From Corticimicrobacter sp040137905 (GTDB taxonomy: Bacteria; Pseudomonadota; Gammaproteobacteria; Burkholderiales; Burkholderiaceae_B), in contig NZ_JBEFDG010000068.1 in assembly GCF_040137905.1 (NCBI RefSeq), forward strand, positions 41,351-105,350: a DNA stretch of 64,000 nucleotides. Reading direction: 5' to 3'. A model generated the notes under the pieces. It saw nothing but the letters and a program-made list of their open reading frames with translations. It did no database searches and was not told where the DNA came from. The position numbers and the translations under genes were made by a program. Shown here piece by piece: positions 56,996-64,000 of the stretch (its first letter is position 1; each line of letters begins with the position of its first letter).

Positions 56996-58195
56996 TCAGC
57001 GGCGGGCGCGACGCAGATTGAATACCTGCAGCGCAGCGCCCACTGCTGCCACGGCACCCGCTGCCACCCCCAGGGCATCATACGAAGCCCCCGCGGCCAG
57101 CAGCATGCCACCGCCCGCCGCACCCAGGGCACTCCCAAGGTAGAGCGCCGATTCGTTCAGGGCAACGGCCAGATCGCCATCCCCCTGTCGTTCGCGCGCA
57201 TTGACCAGCAGATTGTTCTGCGGCACCTGCAACGCCCATCCCACCGCGCCCCATACCGCTACGGGCAGCAGTGCCAGCCAGGGTTGCCAGGCGGCGGCCA
57301 GCGGCGTCACCCCCAGTGCCACGGCCAGCCACACCATGATACCCAGCGTCAGCCTGCCCGGTGCGAGCCGGTCGGCCAGCGGCACGACCAGGATACTGCC
57401 CAGCAGGCCGCCTGCCCCCCACGCCCAGAGCCAGGGTGTTGCATCGGCCAGGCCACCGGGCGACACCGCCAGCAGCAGTGCCGCCAGATAGGTATACAGC
57501 CCCAGGCTGGCGGCAGCGGCCAACAGCGATACCAGCAACGCCCCCAGGACACGGCCGTCATGCAACAGGTACAGTCGATCATGCCAGCGCACCGCCGGAC
57601 CGGCCTGCGGCAGTTCCGGCAACCTTATCCACAGTCCCAGCCAGGACAGGCCACCCAGCACAGCCACCAGCCATAGTGCAGCCGTCCACCCGAACCACTG
57701 CGCAAGCATCAGTCCCAGCGGAACGCCCAATACAGTACCGCCCGCCATGCCGCCCATCATCAAGGCAATGGCCCGGCCACGCTGCACAGGGGCCACGATG
57801 GCCGTGCTGGCGGCGATCCCCAGCGCCAGGTACTCCCCCGCGCCGATACCGGCCAGCGCTCGCCAGAACAGCAGCCATGCAAACGAACCGGCACACGCAC
57901 TGGCCGCATTGGCGGCCACGAACAGGCCCAGCGCCCAGAGCAGGCCGGCACGTCGCCGCCGCGCCGGCAAGAGTGCCACGCACAACGGCGACCCCAGGCC
58001 ATAGGCCAGCGTAAAAGCCGTCACCAATTGTGCCGCCATGGACACCGGCACTGAGAATGCACCCTCGATCAGCGGGATCAGGCCCGCCGTGACATAGGAG
58101 GCCATGCCCAACGCAAACGCCCCCAGGGCGATCAGACCGACCACGGCAAACGGCCTCATCGCTCCCCGTGCCTTACTTCCAACATCTGCCTGCAT
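56996..58195 (-). CDS. MFS transporter of unknown substrate
   Basis: A 399-residue, 12-helix major facilitator. The N-terminal GAFALGMASYVTAGLIPLIEG segment resembles the DHA1 group (YdhP/AraJ-like, exporters of drugs or sugars). The central loop carries charged GRVLGALL and the C-terminal half has QVPQNNLLVNARE. The start at 58195 is kept because GGATGGG precedes it; an internal ATG at 58159 is possible. It diverges from an MmyB-type regulator across 96 bp and is probably its target. Substrate unknown. Confidence 0.83.
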   Translation of the reverse strand: MQADVGSKARGAMRPFAVVGLIALGAFALGMASYVTAGLIPLIEGAFSVPVSMAAQLVTAFTLAYGLGSPLCVALLPARRRRAGLLWALGLFVAANAASACAGSFAWLLFWRALAGIGAGEYLALGIAASTAIVAPVQRGRAIALMMGGMAGGTVLGVPLGLMLAQWFGWTAALWLVAVLGGLSWLGLWIRLPELPQAGPAVRWHDRLYLLHDGRVLGALLVSLLAAAASLGLYTYLAALLLAVSPGGLADATPWLWAWGAGGLLGSILVVPLADRLAPGRLTLGIMVWLAVALGVTPLAAAWQPWLALLPVAVWGAVGWALQVPQNNLLVNARERQGDGDLAVALNESALYLGSALGAAGGGMLLAAGASYDALGVAAGAVAAVGAALQVFNLRRARR

Positions 58196-58291
58196 TCGAT
58201 GCGCCCATCCATAAAAGAAAGCACCATTCTGCAGAGCCTATTAAGGAATTACAATTTAGCCAATTATGCTATTACAAAGAGCACCTTCCCT

Positions 58292-59104
58292 ATGGACAGA
58301 CTCCATCGCCATCGCACGGCCCTGGCCGATTTCCTGCGCACACGACGCCAGCGCATCACACCCGCACAGGTCGGCCTGCCCACCGGCGGACGGCGGCGCA
58401 CGCCGGGCTTGCGGCGTGAAGAAGTTGCAGCACTGGCCGGCGTCGGCCTGACTTGGTATACGTGGCTGGAACAGGGTCGGGATATCGGGGTCTCCGCCTC
58501 ATTCCTCGACAATCTCTCTCGGGTCCTGAAGCTGGACGCCGCCGAACGGCGTCATCTCTATCTGCTGGCCCATGCACGCCCGCCTGCCGAGCCCGGCAAG
58601 ACCTGGTGCACTGTCCCGCCCCTGGTGCTGCGCCTGATGCATGACCTGGCCCCCCATCCCGCCTTTATCCTGAACCTGCGCTGGGACGTGCTGGCCAGCA
58701 ACCGGCCGGCTGAGGATCTGTTTGGTTTTTCCGGACAGCCACCCGATCGGCGCAACCTGCTGAACATGCTGTTCACCGATCCGGCCCTGCGTGCCCTGCA
58801 TGCGAATTGGGATAGCGAAGCGCCGCGCATCCTGTCCAGCTTCCGGCGCGACCACGCCCAGGCGGCCCCGGAGGCCGATCTGGATGGACTGGTATCGGAA
58901 CTTCAGAAAATCTCACCTGATTTCCGGCAATGGTGGCAGGCGCATGAAGCGCATGCCCCCTGCAGCGGACAGCGAGAACTGGTGGTGGATGGCCAACGCG
59001 TGATCTTCGACCACACCTCGCTGACACTGGATGGCGATCGCCATCTCCGATTGGTCGTCTATGCCAGACGCAATGCCGATACATCGGCCATGCCCACCGC
59101 CTGA
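58292..59104 (+). CDS. MmyB-type helix-turn-helix transcriptional regulator
   Basis: A 270-residue protein. An XRE-like helix-turn-helix (about 8-80) carries the family stretch RRTPGLRREEVAALAGVGLTWYTWLEQGRDI. An MmyB-like PAS-type ligand domain (about 100-265) has NLLNMLFTDPALRAL and the RLVVYARR strand. Such proteins usually control an adjacent dehydrogenase or transporter gene. Here the divergent MFS permease is the obvious candidate. An earlier in-frame start at 58199 would run into the shared promoter region, so 58292 is preferred. Confidence 0.88.
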   Translation: MDRLHRHRTALADFLRTRRQRITPAQVGLPTGGRRRTPGLRREEVAALAGVGLTWYTWLEQGRDIGVSASFLDNLSRVLKLDAAERRHLYLLAHARPPAEPGKTWCTVPPLVLRLMHDLAPHPAFILNLRWDVLASNRPAEDLFGFSGQPPDRRNLLNMLFTDPALRALHANWDSEAPRILSSFRRDHAQAAPEADLDGLVSELQKISPDFRQWWQAHEAHAPCSGQRELVVDGQRVIFDHTSLTLDGDRHLRLVVYARRNADTSAMPTA

Positions 59105-59129
59105 TGGTGTCGGCGGGCATGGGATGGCA

Positions 59130-59924
59130 TCAGAGCTTTTCCATATCGCCGGTCTTGGGTTGCCAACGCATCAGACGCTTCTCGGCAATGCCGACCGCAG
59201 TATCGAGTACCAGCGCGCAAGCCGTCAGTACGACAATCCCTGCGAACACGGTATTGACCTCGAAGGTGCCTTCAGCCTGCAGGATCAGGTAGCCGACGCC
59301 GGCCGCCGAACCCAGGTATTCCCCCACCACGGCCCCCACGAATGCCAGGCCCACCGATGTGTGCAGGCTGGAGAATACCCAGCTCGTGGCCGACGGCAGG
59401 TAGACATGGCGCAGCAGCTTGCGGCGATCCGCTCCCAGCATACGGGCATTGTCCAGCAGGATGGGGCTGACTTCGCGCACGCCCTGATAGACGTTGAAGA
59501 ACACGATGAAGAACACCAGCGTGACGGCCAGCGCCACCTTGGACCAGATGCCCAGACCGAACCACATGCCGAAAATCGGTGCCAGGATCACGCGCGGCAT
59601 CGAATTCATGGCCTTGATGTACGGATCCAGGATGGCACTGGCCAGCGGCGACAATCCCAGCCACAGCCCGCAGGCCAGGCCACCTGCCGTACCGATGCCG
59701 AAGGCCAGTACGGTTTCGGTCAGCGTGATGTACAGGTGATGATAGATGTCGGCGTCGGTGATGAACCAGGCCCAGATCTTTTCAGCCACCATCAGCGGTT
59801 GCCCGAAGAAGAAGGCAACACCCGGATCCTGTGAAAAGAAATGCCATGAGCCCAGGATGATGACCAGCAGCAACACCTGCCAGAAGCGCATCGTTGCAGC
59901 GCGGGGTTTGATCAGATTCCACAT
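59130..59924 (-). CDS. ABC transporter permease, SsuC/TauC/NMT1-system type
   Basis: A 264-residue inner-membrane permease of the BPD_transp_1 family with about six helices. The EAA loop is NARMLGADRRKLLRHVYLPSATSWVFSSL. It works with the ATPase and periplasmic protein encoded just upstream, in the order binding protein-ATPase-permease. Related systems import sulfonates, taurine, nitrate or pyrimidine/thiamin precursors; nothing here decides the substrate. It converges on the MmyB-type gene. Confidence 0.88.
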   Translation of the reverse strand: MWNLIKPRAATMRFWQVLLLVIILGSWHFFSQDPGVAFFFGQPLMVAEKIWAWFITDADIYHHLYITLTETVLAFGIGTAGGLACGLWLGLSPLASAILDPYIKAMNSMPRVILAPIFGMWFGLGIWSKVALAVTLVFFIVFFNVYQGVREVSPILLDNARMLGADRRKLLRHVYLPSATSWVFSSLHTSVGLAFVGAVVGEYLGSAAGVGYLILQAEGTFEVNTVFAGIVVLTACALVLDTAVGIAEKRLMRWQPKTGDMEKL

Positions 59925-59930
59925 GCTTGA

Positions 59931-60740
59931 TTACCCCTGTTTCTGACGGGCATAGCCCTTGAGCACTTCTTCGCGCAGCACATCCCAGATGGCGCCATGC
60001 AGTTCCACGAAACGCGGATCCATGCGTACCTCTGCCACATCGCGCGGCCTGGGCAGGTCGATGGCGAATTCACCAATGGGATGGGTGCCCGGTCCCGCCG
60101 ACAGCACGATCACGCGATCGCTCATGGCAATCGCCTCGTCGAGGTCATGCGTAATGAACAGCACCGCCCGGCGCTTGGCCATCCAGATATCCAGCACCTC
60201 GTTTTCCATCAGTTGGCGCGTCTGGATATCCAATGCTGAAAACGGCTCGTCCATCAGGATGATGTCCGGGTCGCGGATCAGCATCTGTGCCAGCATGGCT
60301 CGCTTGCGCATGCCGCCCGACATCTGGTGCGGGTAGCGTTCGCCGAAATTGCCCAGGCCGACGCGACGCAGCCAGTCCTGGGCGCGGGACTCAGCCTCGT
60401 GCTGTGGCACGCCGGCAAACTCCAGTCCGGCCATGACGTTGGACAGCGCACTGCGCCACGGCAACAGCGCCTCGCCCTGGAACATGTAGCCGGCACGCCG
60501 GTTGATGCCATCGAGCGGCTGGCCGAAGACGCGCACACTGCCCGAGGATGGACGCAGCAGACCCGCGGCCACGTTGAGCAGCGTGGATTTGCCGCAGCCG
60601 GTCGGGCCAACCACGGAGACGAACTCGCCTGCGCCCACGGTCAGGGTTGTGTCGGCCATCGCCGTATAGCGCTGGTTGCGATCCTCCCGGGAGACAAACG
60701 TGCAGGTGATGTTTTCAAAAGACAGCGCAGCTTCAGACAT
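59931..60740 (-). CDS. ABC transporter ATP-binding protein, SsuB/TauB type
   Basis: A 269-residue ATPase. Walker A GPTGCGKST, Q-loop GYMFQGEALLPW, signature MSGGMRKRAML, Walker B IILMDEPFSALD and the H-loop ITHDLDEAI are intact, and the C-terminus has the extra segment typical of nitrate/sulfonate/taurine systems. The ATG at 60740 overlaps the binding-protein stop by 8 bp (ATGTCTGA), so the start is well fixed. It lies 6 bp upstream of the permease gene. Confidence 0.93.
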   Translation of the reverse strand: MSEAALSFENITCTFVSREDRNQRYTAMADTTLTVGAGEFVSVVGPTGCGKSTLLNVAAGLLRPSSGSVRVFGQPLDGINRRAGYMFQGEALLPWRSALSNVMAGLEFAGVPQHEAESRAQDWLRRVGLGNFGERYPHQMSGGMRKRAMLAQMLIRDPDIILMDEPFSALDIQTRQLMENEVLDIWMAKRRAVLFITHDLDEAIAMSDRVIVLSAGPGTHPIGEFAIDLPRPRDVAEVRMDPRFVELHGAIWDVLREEVLKGYARQKQG

Positions 60741-61770
60741 GGGGATACTTCTCGCCGGCGCGCTGCGCGTATTCGTTGGTCCAGACTTTGGACAGGTCGA
60801 TCTTGTCGGCCGGGAAGTTCGCGTTGTAGGCAACCAGGGCCTTGAGCGCCGTCTCGGGGCCATCCTGAGCGACCAGGCCGTCAGGCGACAGGCCATCGAT
60901 ATTCTTGCCGATGGCAAAGGCATACAGGGCCGGATCACCCAGGCGGTAGGACTCGGGCATGGCCTCGACGATCTGCTCGGGCGGCGTGGCATGCACCCAG
61001 CGGTCGGCGCGCACGATGGCATTGGCCAGGCCCTGCACGATCTCGGCATTGCCATCGATGAATTTCTGCGGCGCATACAGGCAGGACGAAGGCATGTTGC
61101 CCCCGAAGATTTCCAGCGTATCCCTGACCGTGCGGGTATCGACAATGATCTTGATATCACCCGACTGCTCCAGGATCGAAATCACCGGATCAGTATTGAG
61201 GATGGCATCGATCTGGCCCGAACGCAGTGCCGCCACGGCCCCCGCGCCAGCCCCCACACCGATGACCGCAACATCGCTGATCTTCATGCCATGCCTGGCC
61301 AGGAAGAAGCTGAGCAGCATGTTGGTGGACGAACCCGGTGCGGTCACGCCGATTTTCTTGCCCTTGAGATCTGCAGCATCCTTGTAGTCTGGCAATGTCT
61401 TGGTCGACACACCGAAACCGATCATGGGGGCCCGCCCCTGCATCACCAGCGATCGGTAGAACTGTCCCTTGGACTGCAGGCTGATGGTGTGCTCGAAAGC
61501 GCCGGACACCACATCCGCACTGCCGCCGACCACGGCCTGCAAGGCGCGCGAGCCACCGGCAAAGTCGGAAATAGTCACGTCCAGGCCTTCTTCGCGGAAG
61601 TAGCCCAGTTGTTCGGCTGCCGACAGCGGCAGATAGTAGATCAGTGCCTTGCCGCCTACGGCAATATGCACTTTGTGTGCGGAACCCTGGGCGCGCACAA
61701 AGGCGGGGGCCAGCCCCAGCATGCTGCCAGCGGCCGCCAGCTTCAATAAGTCGCGTCGATGCATGGACAC
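60733..61770 (-). CDS. ABC transporter substrate-binding protein, NMT1/THI5-like, Tat-type signal
   Basis: A 345-residue periplasmic binding protein. HRRDLLKLAAAGSMLGLAPAFVRAQ is a twin-arginine-style signal peptide. The mature domain is NMT1/SsuA-like, with ADVVSGAFEHTISLQSKG and GKKIGVTAPGSSTNMLLSFFL, typical of transporters for sulfonates or aromatic/pyrimidine compounds. I chose the GTG at 61770 because AGGAG lies 7 nt upstream; an ATG at 61764 is two codons later. I saw no TPP riboswitch pattern upstream. Substrate unknown. Confidence 0.87.
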   Translation of the reverse strand: MSMHRRDLLKLAAAGSMLGLAPAFVRAQGSAHKVHIAVGGKALIYYLPLSAAEQLGYFREEGLDVTISDFAGGSRALQAVVGGSADVVSGAFEHTISLQSKGQFYRSLVMQGRAPMIGFGVSTKTLPDYKDAADLKGKKIGVTAPGSSTNMLLSFFLARHGMKISDVAVIGVGAGAGAVAALRSGQIDAILNTDPVISILEQSGDIKIIVDTRTVRDTLEIFGGNMPSSCLYAPQKFIDGNAEIVQGLANAIVRADRWVHATPPEQIVEAMPESYRLGDPALYAFAIGKNIDGLSPDGLVAQDGPETALKALVAYNANFPADKIDLSKVWTNEYAQRAGEKYPHV

Positions 61771-61987
61771 GGTCAAGCTCCTGTCAGGATGAACAAATAA
61801 TTATCGACAGGCACGCCCGCTGTCTCGTACGGGCTGTGCCGGATTCACGCGGGTTATTCAGGACGGTGATCCTGCCTGGCCCGCGTCCTCCGCTGGCACC
61901 GATATGCACCAACTCGGCAAGAAAAGAAGGAGAATCATACTCTACCCCTGCCGCAAAGCCGCATGGCAGGCCGATCTCCGCCAGAAA

Positions 61988-62320
61988 TCAGTGCCCGGAC
62001 GCCCGGGAAAACAGATTGATCACCAGCACGCCGCCCACGATCATCAGGATGCCAAGCAGGGCTGGCAGATCCAGCCGTTGATGAAATACGAAATGCCCGA
62101 TCAGGGCGATCAGCACAATGCCGATACCGGACCACAGCGCATAGGCGATACCCACCGGAATCGTCCGCAACGTCAGCGACAGGAAATAGAAGGCCACGCC
62201 ATAGCCGATCACCGTAACCACCGACGGCACGGCTCGCGTGAAGCCATCGGATGCCTTCAGGGCACTGGTGGCAATGATCTCGGCCAGGATGGCGACGAGC
62301 AGGAACAGGTAGTTTTTCAT
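61988..62320 (-). CDS. Small multidrug resistance (SMR) family transporter
   Basis: A 110-residue protein with four helices, the size of EmrE. The proton/substrate-coupling glutamate is E14 in LVAILAEIIATSALK. The SMR signature IPVGIAYALWSGIGIVLIALIG is complete. It should be a proton-driven exporter of quaternary or lipophilic cations; guanidinium (Gdx) types are a possible alternative. It lies 30 bp downstream of recR on the same strand and may be read with it. Confidence 0.93.
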   Translation of the reverse strand: MKNYLFLLVAILAEIIATSALKASDGFTRAVPSVVTVIGYGVAFYFLSLTLRTIPVGIAYALWSGIGIVLIALIGHFVFHQRLDLPALLGILMIVGGVLVINLFSRASGH

Positions 62321-62350
62321 ACGTTGCGGTCAGGCTGCCGCGCGATGCGC

Positions 62351-62971
62351 TCAGTCCTGGTGTGAGTCGCGGCGCTCCATCAGCGCCCAGGCCAGCGTAC
62401 CGGCATCGACATACTCAAGCTCGCTGCCTGCCGGCACCCCACGTGCCAGTCGCGAAACGCGCAGGCCGCGCGAGCGCAGCAGCTCTGCAAGATAATGGGC
62501 CGTAGTTTCGCCTTCGGCGGTGAAGTTGGTCGCCAGGATAACCTCCTGCACCACGCCATCACAGGCCCGATCAAGCAGATTCTGGAAACCCAGTTCCCTG
62601 GGCCCCACCCCTTCCAGCGGAGCCAGCCGCCCCATCAGCACGTAGTACAGGCCGTGGTAGCCATGACTGGCTTCCAGCATGTTCTGGTCGGCGGGTGTTT
62701 CGACGATGCAAAGCTGTGCAGGATCGCGACGGGGGCTGAGACAGATGCCGCAGACCTCATCCTCGGTAAAGCTGTTGCAGCGCCGGCAATGCCTGAGATC
62801 TCCGACGGCATGACGCAGTGCCTCGCTCAGATGCAATGCGCCCGAAGCGTCATGCTGCAGCAGGTGGTAGGCCATGCGCCGAGCCGAGCGTACGCCCACA
62901 CCGGGCAGGCGACACAACGCTTCGATCAGCGCCTGCAGCGGCTGCGGTTCGGGCAGGGAGGGATCGCTCAT
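62351..62971 (-). CDS. recR: Recombination mediator protein RecR
   Basis: A 206-residue protein that with RecF/RecO loads RecA on gapped DNA. Its parts are an N-terminal helix-hairpin-helix (ALCRLPGVGVRSARRMAYHLL), a zinc finger C62-x2-C65-x8-C74-x2-C77 and a Toprim domain (LCIVETPADQNMLEASHGYHGLYYVLMG). A C-terminal Walker-B-like strand with ATNFTAEGETTAHYL completes it. Length is typical. It starts 10 bp after ybaB in the conserved dnaX-ybaB-recR operon. Confidence 0.97.
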   Translation of the reverse strand: MSDPSLPEPQPLQALIEALCRLPGVGVRSARRMAYHLLQHDASGALHLSEALRHAVGDLRHCRRCNSFTEDEVCGICLSPRRDPAQLCIVETPADQNMLEASHGYHGLYYVLMGRLAPLEGVGPRELGFQNLLDRACDGVVQEVILATNFTAEGETTAHYLAELLRSRGLRVSRLARGVPAGSELEYVDAGTLAWALMERRDSHQD

Positions 62972-62981
62972 GCCTGTGGCA

Positions 62982-63308
62982 TCAGAACGGCAGCTTCATT
63001 CCCGGCGGCAGCGGCAGACCGGCCGTTACACTGGCCATTTTTTCCTGCGAAGTGGCTTCGGCCTTGCGCAAGGCATCATTGAAGGCTGCGGCGACCAGAT
63101 CTTCGAGCATGTCCTTGTCTTCGGCCAGCAGGCTGGGGTCGATTTCGACACGGCGAACATCGTGGCGGCAGGTCATGCTGACCTTGACCAGCCCACCGCC
63201 TGCGGCACCGTCAACGACGATCTCAGCCAGCGACTCCTGAGCCTTCTTGACGTTTTCCTGCATCTGCTGCGCCTGGCGCATCAGGCCGGCCAGTTGTCCC
63301 TTCATCAT
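62982..63308 (-). CDS. ybaB: YbaB/EbfC nucleoid-associated protein
   Basis: A 108-residue DNA-binding protein. The helix LAGLMRQAQQMQENVKKAQESLAEI is followed by the strand region VDGAAGGGLVKVSMTCRHDVRRVEIDPSLL, as in E. coli YbaB. It binds DNA as a dimer of tweezer shape. Middle gene of dnaX-ybaB-recR; the gap to dnaX is 55 bp. Confidence 0.96.
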   Translation of the reverse strand: MMKGQLAGLMRQAQQMQENVKKAQESLAEIVVDGAAGGGLVKVSMTCRHDVRRVEIDPSLLAEDKDMLEDLVAAAFNDALRKAEATSQEKMASVTAGLPLPPGMKLPF

Positions 63309-63363
63309 GGTGTTGCTTTCCCTTGTGTGGAGTAACGTATCGCCTGTGATCAGCGGTAGCCGA

Positions 63364-64000
63364 CTACAGGCCCTGCGTGGATGGTCGGATAGACCCTAAC
63401 AAGACTCGGCCGCCGAAATCCGACTGCAAGGTCTGCACCAGGGGATCCGACGCGATGGACTGCTCTGCAGCCAGTTGCCGGGCACGCCGGGCAGCTTCAT
63501 CCTGTGCATGCGCTGTTTCGCTGCCCGTGGCACCCACCTCGATCTCGAGGCGGATATCCTGACCAAAATGCTCACTCAGCGCATCGCGCAACCGATCCTT
63601 GGCAGAAATATCGGCCAATGCCTGATTGGCCACCCGGATTCTAACAACATTGCCCTGCGTGCCCAACCATTCGCTCTGGCGTGCCAGTTGCTCGGCACCA
63701 CCGCGTACGGGCAATGAGCGAGAGAACACATGCCACGGCTGTGACAGGGCCAGCTCGCCCGGCGCTGCCGGCCTGGGAACTTCTGCCGCTGGAGACTCAA
63801 CCGCTGCCTGCGATACGGGCTCGTGCACCTCGGCTGGCGTGGCAATCGGCACCGGTGCCATCGCGCTCAATTCCGGCGTGACTGCGTGAGCCTGCTCGGG
63901 CAGCAGCATCGCCCCCGGCGCTGCCTGGGCCTCGGGCACGGGCGCAACCGCCTGACGCTCAGGCTCAGGCTCAGGCTCAGGCGTGGGCGTGGGCGTGGGC
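63364..64000 (-). CDS. dnaX: DNA polymerase III subunits tau/gamma (C-terminal part; 5' end outside window)
   Basis: The open frame runs from the stop at 63364 to the right edge (about 212 codons), so the gene is truncated by the window. The visible part is the Pro/Ala/Glu/Val-rich linker (domain IV) and the tau-specific C-terminal domain, with QPWHVFSRSLPVRGGAEQLARQSEWLG and the terminal DPLVQTLQSDFGGRVLLGSIRP. Gene order (dnaX-ybaB-recR) confirms the call. At the edge the linker becomes an exact Pro-Glu/Pro-Thr repeat. Whether gamma is made by frameshifting cannot be seen here. Confidence 0.93.
   Translation of the reverse strand, partial: PTPTPTPEPEPEPERQAVAPVPEAQAAPGAMLLPEQAHAVTPELSAMAPVPIATPAEVHEPVSQAAVESPAAEVPRPAAPGELALSQPWHVFSRSLPVRGGAEQLARQSEWLGTQGNVVRIRVANQALADISAKDRLRDALSEHFGQDIRLEIEVGATGSETAHAQDEAARRARQLAAEQSIASDPLVQTLQSDFGGRVLLGSIRPSTQGL
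63958..63999. repeat. Tandem hexanucleotide repeats in the dnaX linker
   Basis: Four perfect copies of CTCAGG (63958-63981) and three of CGTGGG (63982-63999) run to the window edge. On the coding strand they give alternating Pro-Thr and then Pro-Glu. In-frame copy changes would vary linker length. Confidence 0.95.

Noticed and set aside
61771..61987. TPP or other riboswitch before the NMT1-like binding protein
   Set aside because: I looked for the conserved CTGAGA and flanking pairings and saw none; only AT-rich leader sequence is present.
63958..63999. CRISPR-like repeat
   Set aside because: The repeats are contiguous hexamers with no spacers, inside the dnaX frame. No other direct-repeat array was seen in the window.

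Overview
The window is high-GC chromosomal DNA from a beta-proteobacterium, most likely Burkholderiales and probably Alcaligenaceae-like. The evidence is gene content and order: carA-carB-greA beside yhbY/rlmE/ftsH/folP/glmM, dapA-bamC, a YciO-type protein next to a small M50 protease, a DUF4148 protein and a complete Tad locus. I see no prophage, insertion sequence, integron or CRISPR array. I did not find a clearly undescribed system. The notable signals are regulatory layouts and two decayed genes.

Layout. 1-1392: the 3' end of E. coli-type nrdB coupled to its [2Fe-2S] maintenance ferredoxin. 1448-6683: a chemoreceptor, MtfA peptidase, a Bcr/CflA-type efflux pump with an operator inside its promoter, and a divergent NAD(P)-binding protein/HxlR regulator pair sharing an operator. 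6785-11299: mutS, the ribosomal oxygenase roxA and a small lipoprotein. 11360-15223 (minus strand): a decayed DUF4186 gene, bamC, dapA, an M50 protease and a YciO/Sua5-type protein. 15346-15625: tRNA-Pro, tRNA-Arg, tRNA-His. 15683-20006: a YecA-like SEC-C protein, a nucleoside deoxyribosyltransferase, LysR, DUF4148, a lipoprotein and an SLC13 permease.

20086-32487 is a complete Tad/Flp pilus locus on the minus strand, in the order flp-tadV-rcpC-rcpA-cpaD-tadZ-tadA-tadB-tadC-tadD-tadE-tadF-tadG. A perfect FNR/Anr box lies upstream of flp. 32843-35455 holds a LysR regulator divergent from a DsbA-family protein and a Tat-exported metallo-beta-lactamase-fold protein.

35549-44128 is a phosphate block: pstSCAB, without phoU, then ppk, the divergent ppx and an OlsB-like ornithine acyltransferase. 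Strong Pho boxes precede pstS and ppk, and a weaker one precedes the acyltransferase gene. Together they would import phosphate, store and mobilise polyphosphate, and replace phospholipid with phosphate-free lipid.

44206-55747: glmM, folP, ftsH and rlmE (minus), yhbY (plus), a broken glutathione S-transferase gene, greA, carB and carA. 56030-63999: transaldolase, an MFS permease with a divergent MmyB-type regulator, a three-gene ABC importer, an SMR pump, recR, ybaB and the 3' end of dnaX, which runs off the right edge.

A recurring layout is an intrinsic terminator whose U-tract ends 13-15 nt before a start codon, leaving room only for the Shine-Dalgarno. It occurs at the yecA-like gene, folP and greA. 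The greA case resembles the leader terminators (GraL) of E. coli greA.
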